DNA from: Anaeromusa acidaminophila DSM 3853
GTDB taxonomy: Bacteria > Bacillota > Negativicutes > Anaeromusales > Anaeromusaceae
DNA: 53,174 nt
Direction of reading: 5' to 3'
Assembly (NCBI RefSeq): GCF_000374545.1
Contig: NZ_KB894605.1
Span: 1 to 53,174, forward strand
Below, in pieces: positions 1 to 7,176 of the stretch. The notes under the pieces were generated by a model. It did no database searches. It was given only the letters and a program-made list of their open reading frames with translations, and was not told the DNA's origin. Every line of letters starts with the position of its first letter. Positions within the stretch are counted from its first letter, which is position 1. The translations under genes were made by a program, and so were the position numbers.

Positions 1-8
1 AAAGGTTG

Positions 9-1219
9 ATTGTAAAATGAAGTTGAACACTTAAGAAAAAAGTCCATGGTGACTTTTCCTCGTATGGTAGAATGGAGTTCTCACACAACCATCACCAACG
101 AGGAGGCAATCACTATGGACTGCCATGATTATATCATACAAGAGCCAGAACGCAAGCGCGGCCAGCACTTAGGGAAAGAAGAACGAGGTGCTATTCAGCA
201 CCTAAATAAGCAGGGCTATTCATTACGCAAGATCGCTCAAGCCATCAATTGCTCGCCAAGTACGGTTATGAACGAGCTGCGCCGGGGAACGCCGCTGCGC
301 AAAAGCAACAGAGGTCGTGCGCCTGAATACAACGCTAAACGAGGTCATGCGGTCTACAAGGCTAACCGAACACGCTGCAAGAAAAGGCATCGTATAGTGG
401 AGTGCTCGGCCTTTGTTAAATGGCTAGTAAAAATGGTTCGCAGCCATACGTGGTCCATAGATGCTTGTGTAGGCCATGCAAAGCTTCATAACAAATTCCC
501 TAAAGAGCAGCTGGTGTGTACCAAAACGCTATACAACGAACTGGCATCCGGCAACTTGCCTCTATCACTTTTTGACGTGCCGGAATTGCTTAAACGCAAG
601 CGCAGAAAGGTCAAAAGCCATGAACATAAACGCCTGAAAGGCCGTAGCATCGATGAGCGCCCCGCTATTGTTGCGGAACGCACCGAGTTAGGACATTGGG
701 AAGCCGACACAGTGGTCGGCCTGCGCAATGGCAAGGAAGCTGTCGTTTTGACACTGATCGAACGCGTCACAGACCATTATCTTGCCATTCACATTCCCGG
801 AAAAACAAGCGTGGCCGTGATGAATGCCATGAGGCAACTATACAGTGAATATGGCAACCAGTTCAGTACTATCTTCAAAACAATCACCACCGACAACGGT
901 TCTGAATTTGAAGACTTTGCAGACGTTCAGCAATGGGGCACGAAAGTTTTCTTTGCTCATCCTTACTCGTCTTGGGAGAGAGCCATAAACGAAAGGCATA
1001 ACGGTCTCTTGCGCAGGTACATTCCCAAAGGCACGTCTATAGAGAGGTATACTCCCGAAGAGGTGAAGGGCTTTGCTGATGAAATAAACGCTCTTCCACG
1101 CAAGCGCCTCGGTTATCGAACTCCAGACGACCTTTTCGAAGACTTTCTTGACTCTATTTATGCTGCTTAATTTAAACTACTGTTCTACTTTACCAAAGTG
1201 TTCAACTTGCACTTGCAAT
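9..1219 (+). mobile_element. IS30-family insertion sequence, apparently complete
   Basis: A single transposase gene lies between imperfect terminal inverted repeats. The left repeat is at about 10-32 and the right at about 1196-1218. They share the block AAGTTGAACACTT perfectly, and the outer ten bases match partly. At about 1.2 kb with one ORF the element fits the IS30 family. I could not define a clear target duplication: the bases just outside differ, and only eight bases of left flank are visible. The element sits beyond the 3' end of the aldolase gene and its terminator, so it probably does little harm. Confidence 0.8.
115..1170 (+). CDS. IS30-family transposase (DDE)
   Basis: This 351-residue transposase catalyses cut-and-paste or circle-based movement of the surrounding element. 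Its N-terminus holds a helix-turn-helix of the IS30 type (RKIAQAINCSPSTVMNELRR, about residues 34-53), which binds the ends. The C-terminal half is an rve/integrase core. Candidate catalytic acids are the Asp in GHWEADTVVG, the Asp in TTDNGSEF and the Glu in ERAINERHNG, followed by the IS30 signature NGLLRRYIPKGT. I chose the ATG at 115 because AGGAGG lies at 101-106, eight bases upstream; the frame stays open further upstream but has no ribosome site there. The gene is intact, so the element may be active. Confidence 0.9.
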   Translation: MDCHDYIIQEPERKRGQHLGKEERGAIQHLNKQGYSLRKIAQAINCSPSTVMNELRRGTPLRKSNRGRAPEYNAKRGHAVYKANRTRCKKRHRIVECSAFVKWLVKMVRSHTWSIDACVGHAKLHNKFPKEQLVCTKTLYNELASGNLPLSLFDVPELLKRKRRKVKSHEHKRLKGRSIDERPAIVAERTELGHWEADTVVGLRNGKEAVVLTLIERVTDHYLAIHIPGKTSVAVMNAMRQLYSEYGNQFSTIFKTITTDNGSEFEDFADVQQWGTKVFFAHPYSSWERAINERHNGLLRRYIPKGTSIERYTPEEVKGFADEINALPRKRLGYRTPDDLFEDFLDSIYAA

Positions 1220-1345
1220 TTGCGTTCTTTTAACAAACCAAGAGTGCTATTTTTCAATACGATCGCTCCACTCCAGCCTATATTCTTCTCAATTCATTAT
1301 AAGCACTCCCTTACTGCCCGTCCAGAGGGTGCGAAAAACTTAAAA

Positions 1346-1386
1346 AAGCAGGGAAACCCGAAGCACTGCCTCGAAATCCCCTGCTT
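1346..1386 (-). terminator. Rho-independent terminator after the aldolase gene
   Basis: On the minus strand AAGCAGGG pairs with CCCTGCTT around a long loop, and the next bases are T-rich (TTTTTTAAGTTTTT). It starts 12 bases past the aldolase stop codon. The stretch 1220-1345 between it and the IS30 end holds nothing I recognise. Confidence 0.75.
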
Positions 1387-1398
1387 AAAATTTCATTA

Positions 1399-2223
1399 TT
1401 AAATAGCTTTGGCCTTGGAGATGCACTCAAAGGCCAGCATGTACTTGCGCACCGACTCCTTGACGCCCTTTTTAACAATCGCCATCAAGTTCACATAATT
1501 CATATGAGGCGTCCGCGACAGTTCTTTTTTCAACTGTTCCGCCGCTACCGTCGAAGTGTCGGTTGCAATATTAATTTTTGCAATACCTGCTTGGATCAAA
1601 CGCCGATATTCTTCCGACTGCAAACCAGCCCCGCCATGCATGACCAGGGGAATTTGCACCATCTGACGCAGCAAGCCAAGGCGTTCAAAATCCAACGAAG
1701 CATCCGCAATCGCGCCTAAATGATTGCCACATCCTACCGCCAAGGCGTCAATACGGGTTTTTTGCGCAAACTGCGCCGCCTCTTCCAATCCAGCAGTCGT
1801 CTCGCCGCCTAAAGAGCCAAGTTCTCCTTCCACGGTTAAACCGGAAGCATGAGCAATTTTGGCCACTTCTTTTGTACGACGTACGTTTTCCTCAAACGTC
1901 AGCCTAGAACCGTCAAACATGACCGAAGTAAATCCCCAACGTACCGCTTTTAAAATCCCTTCGTACGTATGACTATGATCCAAATGCAAGGCCACCGGAA
2001 CACTTGCTTTGTGAGCAGCCCTTACCATAGCAGCTCCCAACAAATCTGCGTCGACAAACTTAAATAACCGTTCAGGAATTCCAAGAACCAGGGGCGTTTT
2101 TAATTCTTCCGCTACTTCCACCACAGCTCCCAGGGTTTCAAAATTAAAAACATTAAAGCCCCCTACTGCGTATTGCCGCCGCCGCGCATCCTGTAGAAGT
2201 TCTGCCATTGTTACTAAAGCCAC
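1399..2223 (-). CDS. fba: Class II fructose/tagatose-bisphosphate aldolase family protein
   Basis: This 274-residue protein belongs to the zinc-dependent class II aldolases, which cleave fructose 1,6-bisphosphate or related ketose bisphosphates into dihydroxyacetone phosphate and an aldehyde in the cytosol. Visible signatures are LDHSHT (about residues 81-86, catalytic Asp and zinc His), VEGELGSLGG (about 131-140), the zinc His in GNHLG (about 168) and in VMHGGAGL (about 196), and KINIATD for phosphate binding. The GNHLG segment departs from the more usual GT(A/S)HG, so the substrate could be a sugar bisphosphate other than fructose. The start is GTG at 2223 behind GGGAG. It stands alone between terminators, so it is probably monocistronic. 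Confidence 0.85.
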   Translation of the reverse strand: MALVTMAELLQDARRRQYAVGGFNVFNFETLGAVVEVAEELKTPLVLGIPERLFKFVDADLLGAAMVRAAHKASVPVALHLDHSHTYEGILKAVRWGFTSVMFDGSRLTFEENVRRTKEVAKIAHASGLTVEGELGSLGGETTAGLEEAAQFAQKTRIDALAVGCGNHLGAIADASLDFERLGLLRQMVQIPLVMHGGAGLQSEEYRRLIQAGIAKINIATDTSTVAAEQLKKELSRTPHMNYVNLMAIVKKGVKESVRKYMLAFECISKAKAI

Positions 2224-2299
2224 GACACAACTCTCCCTTCAGGGTTTATTTATTATGTTTTTTCTTTTCGCCATACAAATCGAAAACCCCTGCGCAAAA

Positions 2300-2345
2300 A
2301 GCAAAGAGAGTTTGAAAAATTCATTTTTTTCAAACTCTCTTTGCT
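2300..2345 (-). terminator. Long perfect hairpin upstream of the aldolase gene
   Basis: The 20-base arms (AGCAAAGAGAGTTTGAAAAA and its exact complement) are separated by six bases. A TTTT run follows on the minus strand. It lies 77 bases before the aldolase start. It could be a second terminator for the ribosomal protein operon or a leader attenuator of the aldolase gene. The arms are A/T-flanked on both sides, so it could work in either direction. Confidence 0.55.
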
Positions 2346-2392
2346 TCAATAAGAAACCGATATAATTGGGATTCATAAAACCCTTTCGCGTC

Positions 2393-2459
2393 TTTCGTGT
2401 ATTTCGCGGTTCTTTATCAATGCCCCTCCAATTTATATCCAACCGCGAAAAGCGTGAAA
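2393..2459. repeat. Imperfect inverted repeat with CGCGAAA units (REP-like)
   Basis: Arms of 19 bases at 2393-2411 and 2441-2459 match at 16 positions when folded; the core is AACCGCGAAA. The neighbouring bases extend the CGCGAAA/ACGAAAG theme. This resembles the short intergenic palindromic repeats found scattered in many genomes. The open frame across it (2239-2442, minus) looks spurious because it also runs through the perfect hairpin at 2300-2345. Confidence 0.35.
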
Positions 2460-2479
2460 TTATAAATGTAGAGTATACA

Positions 2480-2506
2480 AAAAAGCCAGCCCAAAGGCCG
2501 GCTTTT
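2480..2506 (-). terminator. Terminator of the infC-rpmI-rplT operon
   Basis: On the minus strand AAAAGCCGGCC pairs with GGCTGGCTTTT (one G-U pair) and ends in a T run. It begins about 13 bases after the rplT stop. Confidence 0.85.
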
Positions 2507-2518
2507 CACTAGTTCATT

Positions 2519-2872
2519 TTACAGTTTGGCTTTAGCGGTTTCAACAAGCTGGTTGAAAGCAGCCAGATCATTGACAGCCAAGTCGGCCAGCATTTTGCGG
2601 TTTACTTCTACGCCAGCTTTAGTCAAACCATTGATCAATTTGCTGTAGGACAAGCCATTAATACGAGCAGCCGCATTAATACGGGCAATCCACAGACGAC
2701 GGAATTCGCCTTTTTTGGCGCGACGGTCACGACGAGCGTAGAACAACGCTTTCATGACTAATTCATTAGCTTTTTTAAACTGCTTGCTGCGGGCACCACG
2801 GTATCCTTTAGCCAGCTTTAGAATTTTTTTATGGCGTCGATGTGCAGTAACGCCTTTTTTTACTCTCGGCAT
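2519..2872 (-). CDS. rplT: 50S ribosomal protein L20
   Basis: This 117-residue basic protein has the full L20 pattern: [19 protein letters not shown] at the N-terminus, [12 protein letters not shown], and a C-terminal domain with [10 protein letters not shown] and [10 protein letters not shown]20 binds 23S rRNA early in large-subunit assembly and, in Firmicutes and enterobacteria, also represses its own operon. The last gene of the infC-rpmI-rplT set; 40 bases separate it from rpmI. A TGGAGGG ribosome site precedes the ATG. The infC leader at about 3666-3820 is its probable regulatory target. Confidence 0.97.
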   Translation of the reverse strand: MPRVKKGVTAHRRHKKILKLAKGYRGARSKQFKKANELVMKALFYARRDRRAKKGEFRRLWIARINAAARINGLSYSKLINGLTKAGVEVNRKMLADLAVNDLAAFNQLVETAKAKL

Positions 2873-2912
2873 TTCAATCCCTCCAGAAAGTGTACGTTAA
2901 AATATTTTTTAA

Positions 2913-3110
2913 TTATGCGTTCGGCAGCATAAGCTGTACGCGTTTGTGGTCGGACTTGCTTACCAGCGAAGCTTTGCGCAGATTGCGTTTACGCTTAGGT
3001 GATTTGCATTCCAGGATATGGCTTTTAAAAGCTTTGGCGCGCTTGAATTCACCGCTGGCGGTGATACGAAAACGTTTGGCAGCGCTTCTACGAGTTTTGA
3101 TTTTCGGCAT
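2913..3110 (-). CDS. rpmI: 50S ribosomal protein L35
   Basis: This 65-residue very basic protein has the L35 signature [20 protein letters not shown] at its start and [12 protein letters not shown] later. It is a structural component of the large ribosomal subunit. It lies between infC and rplT, the order conserved in nearly all bacteria, 30 bases after infC. Start is ATG at 3110 with a GGGGGAG ribosome site. Confidence 0.97.
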   Translation of the reverse strand: MPKIKTRRSAAKRFRITASGEFKRAKAFKSHILECKSPKRKRNLRKASLVSKSDHKRVQLMLPNA

Positions 3111-3140
3111 TACTTGCTCCCCCTTGCTGTTGTTTCAGTT

Positions 3141-3659
3141 TTACCCCTGCTGTTTGGGATTCAAAATCATAATCATGTTCTTGCCTTCCAGTTTCGGATC
3201 GCGTTCTACGTTGGCAATATCAGCCAATTCCTTGGCCATACGCACAAGCAAAACCCGCCCTAATTCCGGATGGGATAATTCCCGGCCGCGGAACATGATG
3301 GTCACTTTGACCTTGTCACCATCTTCTAGAAAACGCAGGGCATTTTTTTTCTTAACATCAAAGTCGTGGTCTTCGATATTAGGACGAAGTTTGACTTCTT
3401 TGATGGTAACGATTTTTTGTTTTTTCTTGGCTTCTTTGTCCCTTTTTTGCTGCTCATACTTGAACTTTCCATAGTCCATGATGCGGCATACCGGCGGACG
3501 AGCCGTCGGAGCAACTTCTACCAGGTCGAGATTCTGCTCAATAGCCATCTGCAAGGCGTCGCGCACCTGCATGATGCCTAGCTGTTCACCTTCGGCGGTA
3601 GTTACCCGCACTTCTCTTACCCGAATCTCTTCGTTGATCCGCAAATTTTCTTTGCTAAT
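3141..3659 (-). CDS. infC: Translation initiation factor IF-3, probable AUU start
   Basis: IF-3 keeps 30S subunits free and proofreads the start codon. The protein has the N-domain (INEEIRVREVRV, EQLGIMQVRDAL), the lysine-rich linker (KRDKEAKKKQK) and the C-domain (KEVKLRPNIEDHDFDVK, FRGRELSHPELG). An ATG is present at 3665, but GGAGG (3669-3673) ends only three bases before it. The ATT at 3659, two codons in, sits nine bases from GGAGG and gives (M)SKENLRINEEIRVREVR, aligning with the AUU-started IF-3 of Bacillus relatives as I remember it. I therefore place the start at 3659 (172 residues). A rare AUU start lets IF-3 limit its own synthesis. Confidence 0.9.
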   Translation of the reverse strand: MSKENLRINEEIRVREVRVTTAEGEQLGIMQVRDALQMAIEQNLDLVEVAPTARPPVCRIMDYGKFKYEQQKRDKEAKKKQKIVTIKEVKLRPNIEDHDFDVKKKNALRFLEDGDKVKVTIMFRGRELSHPELGRVLLVRMAKELADIANVERDPKLEGKNMIMILNPKQQG

Positions 3660-3665
3660 TGTCAT

Positions 3666-3818
3666 TCACCTCCGCATACATTTACAAAAAAGAAAGCGGG
3701 TAGAGTCTGCACTCCACCCGCAATACACCCTTAGCTTTGGGTTTGCTAACCTAGCTCACTGCTCCATGGCGTGGCAAGGTGAGAAGCGGATGGCTTCTTC
3801 TTTTAAGTCACTTTTGTT
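3666..3818 (-). promoter_or_regulatory. L20-type autoregulatory leader of infC-rpmI-rplT
   Basis: About 150 bases of untranslated leader follow the promoter. It contains a hairpin at about 3781-3800 (GAAGC/GCTTC), a TTAGC/GCTAA stem at about 3732-3752, and the terminator at 3696-3721. In Firmicutes such leaders bind L20 and then favour termination. The assignment rests on position and the folded elements; I did not match a covariance model. Confidence 0.6.
3696..3721 (-). terminator. Attenuator hairpin in the infC leader
   Basis: On the minus strand GCGGGTGGAGT pairs with ACTCTACCCGC across four bases, followed by TTTCTTTTTT. It lies between the promoter and the infC start, so it must be read through for expression. 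This is the expected design of an L20-controlled premature terminator. Confidence 0.75.
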
Positions 3819-3847
3819 AAGATACCATGATTTTTCTTCATTGTCAA
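3819..3847 (-). promoter_or_regulatory. Sigma-A promoter for infC-rpmI-rplT
   Basis: TTGACA (3842-3847) and TATCTT (3819-3824) are separated by 17 bases on the minus strand. It starts about ten bases past the thrS stop codon. Confidence 0.8.
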
Positions 3848-3854
3848 TAACGTT

Positions 3855-5765
3855 TTATTTTTTCGCCGCAATTTCCGCTAACAGTTGCTCCGTGAATGCC
3901 TCTGTCGCCTGCGGTCCCAAATCTCCTTCGCCCCGTTTACGCACAGCCACAGTGCCATTTTCCAGTTCCTTGTCTCCCACGACCAGCACATAGGGGATTT
4001 TTTGCATTTGCGCTTCTCTGATTTTATAGCCAATTTTCTCGTTGCGCTCATCCACGGCCACGCGAATGTCCTGATTCCACATTTCTTTTGCAACCTTTTT
4101 AGCATAGTCCATATGGCGATCTGTAATCGGTAGAATTTTAACCTGCACTGGCGCCAGCCAAGCCGGGAAGGCGCCAGCAAAATGCTCAATCAGAATGCCA
4201 ATGAAGCGCTCCAGGCTGCCATAAGCCACACGATGAATCATAACTGGACGATGCTTTTGGCCGTCTTCGCCGATATAGTTCAAATCAAAGTTTTCCGGCA
4301 TCAGCATGTCCAACTGAATGGTGCCGCACTGCCAGGTCCGGCCAATGGAATCACGCAGATGGAAGTCAATTTTCGGACCATAAAAAGCGCCGTCGCCTTC
4401 ATTAATCTTGTATTCCATGCCTCGTTCGTCAAGAGCGTCTTGAAGCGCCTTAGTGGCCGTTTCCCAAACATCATCCGAACCCATGGAATCCTCGGGACGA
4501 GTGGACAACTCGGCATGATACGAAAGGCCAAAGGTGCTATATACTTCATTAAACAAATCAATAACGCCCTGAATTTCTTCTTTGATTTGCGAAGGCAGCA
4601 TGAAAATATGCGCGTCATCCTGAGTAAAGCTGCGCACACGCATTAAGCCGTGCAAAGCGCCGGAAATCTCATGACGATGCACAAGACCCAGTTCGCAGGT
4701 ACGCAACGGCAAATCGCGATAGCTATGATACTGAGAGCGATATACCAAAATGCCGCCAGGACAGTTCATGGGTTTTACCGCGTAACCTTCGCCGTCAATC
4801 TCCGTAAAGTACATGTTTTCGCGATAATGATCCCAATGTCCGGACTGCTGCCATAATTTCTGATTCAAAATAATCGGTGTCCTGATTTCCTGGTAACCGT
4901 ATTTCCGGTGCATTTTGCGCCAGAACGTTTCCAGTTCATTGCGCACCACCATGCCATTCGGGTGGAAGAAAGGAAAACCAGGTCCTTCGTCTTGCATGCT
5001 GAATAAATCCAATTCTTTGCCCAGTTTACGGTGATCCCGTTTGGCCGCTTCCTCCAGCATTAACAGGTAGGCGTCTAAATCCGCTTTCTTCTCAAATACC
5101 GTCCCGTAAATACGCTGCAGCATTTTCCGTTTTTCATCGCCCCGCCAGTATGCGCCGGCCACCGACTGCAATTGAAGAGCCTTTAGACGACCTGTTGACG
5201 AAACGTGAGGGCCTGCGCATAGGTCGATAAATTCACCCTGCTCGTACATGGAAATAACCGCATCTGCCGGCAAATCCTGAATCAATTCCACTTTATAGTC
5301 TTCACCGCGCTCGTTGAATAACGCGATAGCCTCTTCCCGACTGACTTCTTTACGTGAAATCGGCAGATCTTCTTTAACGATTTTTTCCATTTCCTTTTGG
5401 ATGCGCGCCAGATCTTCCGTGCTGAATGGTTCTTCAACGTCAAAATCATAATAAAAGCCATTAGCAATAGCCGGTCCAATGGCGATTTTCACTTTCTTGT
5501 CGCCATATAAGCGTTTGACCGCTTGCGCCAGTACGTGAGAAGCGCTGTGACGCAAGGCATCGCGTCCTGCGTCTTCATCAAAAGTCAACAGCTCTACAGC
5601 CGCATCCTGCTGCAGCTTGCTGGCCAAATCCTTTACTTGCCCGTCTACCTTACCCACCAGTACTTTTTTAGCTAAGGAACGGCTGAGCTGTTCCGCCAAT
5701 TCGCCAAGAGTCGTACCCTGAGCCACCTCGCGAATGCTGCCGTCTTTTAATTTTACTTGTACCAT
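3855..5765 (-). CDS. thrS: Threonyl-tRNA synthetase
   Basis: This 636-residue class II synthetase charges tRNA-Thr. In order it has a TGS domain (residues 1-60), the editing domain with LRHSASHVLAQ and CAGPH metal/editing residues, the class II catalytic core (FFHPNGMVVRNEL, YAVKPMNCPGGILVY with the zinc Cys, MRVRSFTQDDAHIF) and a C-terminal anticodon-binding domain (VKILPITDRHMDYA). The ATG at 5765 is preferred over upstream in-frame starts because AAGGAGG lies eight bases before it and the protein then begins MVQVKLKDG. Expression is controlled by the T-box directly upstream. Length is normal for the family. Confidence 0.97.
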   Translation of the reverse strand: MVQVKLKDGSIREVAQGTTLGELAEQLSRSLAKKVLVGKVDGQVKDLASKLQQDAAVELLTFDEDAGRDALRHSASHVLAQAVKRLYGDKKVKIAIGPAIANGFYYDFDVEEPFSTEDLARIQKEMEKIVKEDLPISRKEVSREEAIALFNERGEDYKVELIQDLPADAVISMYEQGEFIDLCAGPHVSSTGRLKALQLQSVAGAYWRGDEKRKMLQRIYGTVFEKKADLDAYLLMLEEAAKRDHRKLGKELDLFSMQDEGPGFPFFHPNGMVVRNELETFWRKMHRKYGYQEIRTPIILNQKLWQQSGHWDHYRENMYFTEIDGEGYAVKPMNCPGGILVYRSQYHSYRDLPLRTCELGLVHRHEISGALHGLMRVRSFTQDDAHIFMLPSQIKEEIQGVIDLFNEVYSTFGLSYHAELSTRPEDSMGSDDVWETATKALQDALDERGMEYKINEGDGAFYGPKIDFHLRDSIGRTWQCGTIQLDMLMPENFDLNYIGEDGQKHRPVMIHRVAYGSLERFIGILIEHFAGAFPAWLAPVQVKILPITDRHMDYAKKVAKEMWNQDIRVAVDERNEKIGYKIREAQMQKIPYVLVVGDKELENGTVAVRKRGEGDLGPQATEAFTEQLLAEIAAKK

Positions 5766-5782
5766 TTTTACAACCTCCTTGC

Positions 5783-5819
5783 AAAAATAAAATCCCCGTC
5801 CCATGTAGGGACGAGGATT
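5783..5819 (-). terminator. T-box-controlled terminator before thrS
   Basis: On the minus strand AATCCTCGTCCC pairs with GGGACGGGGATT around TACAT (5791-5819), followed by TTATTTTT. It overlaps the region an antiterminator would use, starting just after the T-box sequence. Confidence 0.85.
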
Positions 5820-6030
5820 GCTCGCGATTCCACCCTGCTTGACCCGAAGGCCCTGCTTGTTTAGGAAAATAACGGCTCCTTATGCCGGCCGGCTCTACTT
5901 CTATTCAAACCGGCAGCTCCAAGGCGGTAGTTCAGCGCACCATGCCAGAACGCTTACAGCCAATGGCGTTCTTTCTCTGCAGACATGCCCCTCGTTGAAC
6001 CATATCCTTGTCTTTGCTATTGTTGATATT
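5791..6030 (-). ncRNA. T-box leader of thrS
   Basis: The leader carries the T-box core AGGGTGGAATCGCG (GGGTGGAATCGCG at 5823-5835), close to the canonical AGGGTGGNACCGCG but with T for one C. It ends in an intrinsic terminator. A candidate specifier ACC (Thr codon) lies at 5926-5928 in a GAACTACCGCC context, within the stem I region. Uncharged tRNA-Thr should stabilise the antiterminator and turn thrS on. The assignment to Thr follows from the downstream gene and the ACC triplet. Confidence 0.85.
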
Positions 6031-6036
6031 GTTTCG

Positions 6037-6066
6037 ATTATACTCCAAGGCCGCCAGCCCTGTCAA
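6037..6066 (-). promoter_or_regulatory. Sigma-A promoter for the thrS T-box
   Basis: TTGACA (6061-6066) and TATAAT (6037-6042) are 18 bases apart on the minus strand. The promoter lies inside the last codons of the PH/GRAM-like gene, and its -10 overlaps that gene's stop codon. Confidence 0.85.
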
Positions 6067-6394
6067 CCGGATTCAACCGCTCTATTAGGGCTTGATACCA
6101 TTCATTTCTGCGGCGGATAACAAAACGCAAGCTTTCCTTTTCAGCCGTCTTTATGACCAGCGCATTGGGTATAAGACCCAAGCTTCGAGCCGTAGCAACT
6201 TGCGTGAGATCCTCTAAGGAAACTTCTTTAAAATATTTGTGCTCCATCCCCATTACATAGCCTACAAAGACCAAGCGCTCTGTAGTCAAATATAAGGCGC
6301 CATGAAGTTTTTCCGCCGCCGAATCAAAATTAGCATGATCTTTTTTTATGATTTTTTCATCATCATGCAAAGAAAAGCTATACATGTATTGCAC
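6038..6394 (-). CDS. Small PH/GRAM-domain-like protein
   Basis: This 118-residue protein looks like a single PH/GRAM fold: repeated short strands with HGALYLTTERLVFVGYV near residues 31-47, then LEDLTQVATARSLGLIPNALVI and a closing helix (EWYQALIERLN). Such domains in bacteria are cytosolic or membrane-facing and poorly characterised; ligand and role are unknown here. The ribosome site AGGTG lies six bases before the ATG. It has no transmembrane segment or signal peptide. It ends inside the thrS promoter. It may be transcribed alone or read through into thrS. Confidence 0.65.
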   Translation of the reverse strand: MQYMYSFSLHDDEKIIKKDHANFDSAAEKLHGALYLTTERLVFVGYVMGMEHKYFKEVSLEDLTQVATARSLGLIPNALVIKTAEKESLRFVIRRRNEWYQALIERLNPVDRAGGLGV

Positions 6395-6510
6395 CTGCCT
6401 GTCAAAATTCGTTCAAGACAACTTGAATTTAATTTATATTCGACAAGCTTTGCAAAAAACCTACAAATTAAAGAACAGATTTTTAGTGTGGAAAACAATT
6501 TTCTCTATCG

Positions 6511-7161
6511 CTACGCGCTAACCTGCCGCGTGATCAAGTCGCCCTGGATGTTCATAGTATATTGCAATTGAGGCGCTAAGGCTTTAAAAAATTCCGCATG
6601 CCAAACCTCATGACACTGCGTCAGAAACTGGCTGTCTGCGCCGGCTTTCCCCCAATTTGCTCCTTGTATCCAGCCAGTATTACTCCACCTGGTCACTTTG
6701 CTGTCTTCCTGCTCCAGCCGGTCCCAACGATCACAAGGCATGCCGTTTAGCACCTTGCCGGCAAAGGCCGCATATGCTGCCGACGCGTCGGTTTCTTCCT
6801 GTCCGTCTTTGCGAGCTGCCAGTCCGCAAGTTTTCCCTTGAGCGGCAAAAACATTTTTTATCATTTCCTGTCCAGCAGTTCCAAAGCGCGCCAGCAGTTC
6901 TCTAACAGCGGCGCCTTCACGCAATTCGGCCAAATTAATTTGCCGCTGCAGCCAGCCATGTATATTACTCGCGTCAATCAGCTCCGCCAAATCCTCATCC
7001 GGCAATGGCTCTCCATAGGTCTGCCAAACCATTTCTCGTCCTTCTTCCGCCGCGTCGGCGTCAAACTGGGACGCCGACTCCCAAAGCAATTGTTCCCGCT
7101 CCACTAAGATACGAATTTTATGATACAGCCAGTAATGAATAGGTCCTAAATATAAGCTCAT
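6511..7161 (-). CDS. Uncharacterised protein paired with a siroheme reductase
   Basis: I do not recognise the family. The 216-residue protein is soluble, with no signal or membrane segment. It starts MSLYLGPIHYWLYHKI, is Ala/Glu-rich in helices in the middle, and carries conserved-looking Cys/His/Trp near the end (MPCDRWDRLE, then TQCHEVWHAEFF around residues 182-193). The CHxxxH-like cluster could bind metal or haem; this is a guess. The gene starts 15 bases after the siroheme reductase gene with a clear GGAGG site, so the two are almost certainly co-transcribed. A role in the same redox process is the simplest inference. Confidence 0.7.
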   Translation of the reverse strand: MSLYLGPIHYWLYHKIRILVEREQLLWESASQFDADAAEEGREMVWQTYGEPLPDEDLAELIDASNIHGWLQRQINLAELREGAAVRELLARFGTAGQEMIKNVFAAQGKTCGLAARKDGQEETDASAAYAAFAGKVLNGMPCDRWDRLEQEDSKVTRWSNTGWIQGANWGKAGADSQFLTQCHEVWHAEFFKALAPQLQYTMNIQGDLITRQVSA

Positions 7162-7176
7162 AGTAAATCCTCCGTT

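Noticed and set aside
1148-1402. Open frame of 84 residues (plus) after the IS30 transposase
   Set aside because: It begins inside the transposase end, crosses the inverted repeat and the aldolase terminator, and has no ribosome site.
2239-2442. Open frame of 67 residues (minus) upstream of the aldolase gene
   Set aside because: It runs through a perfect 20-base-arm hairpin and a repeat, has no convincing ribosome site and no recognisable family.
3478-3993. Plus-strand open frame of 171 residues across infC leader
   Set aside because: It lies opposite infC, the leader and thrS; the composition is that of an antisense shadow.
5818-6120. Open frame of 100 residues (plus) over the thrS leader
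   Set aside because: It is fully explained by the T-box and promoter on the other strand.
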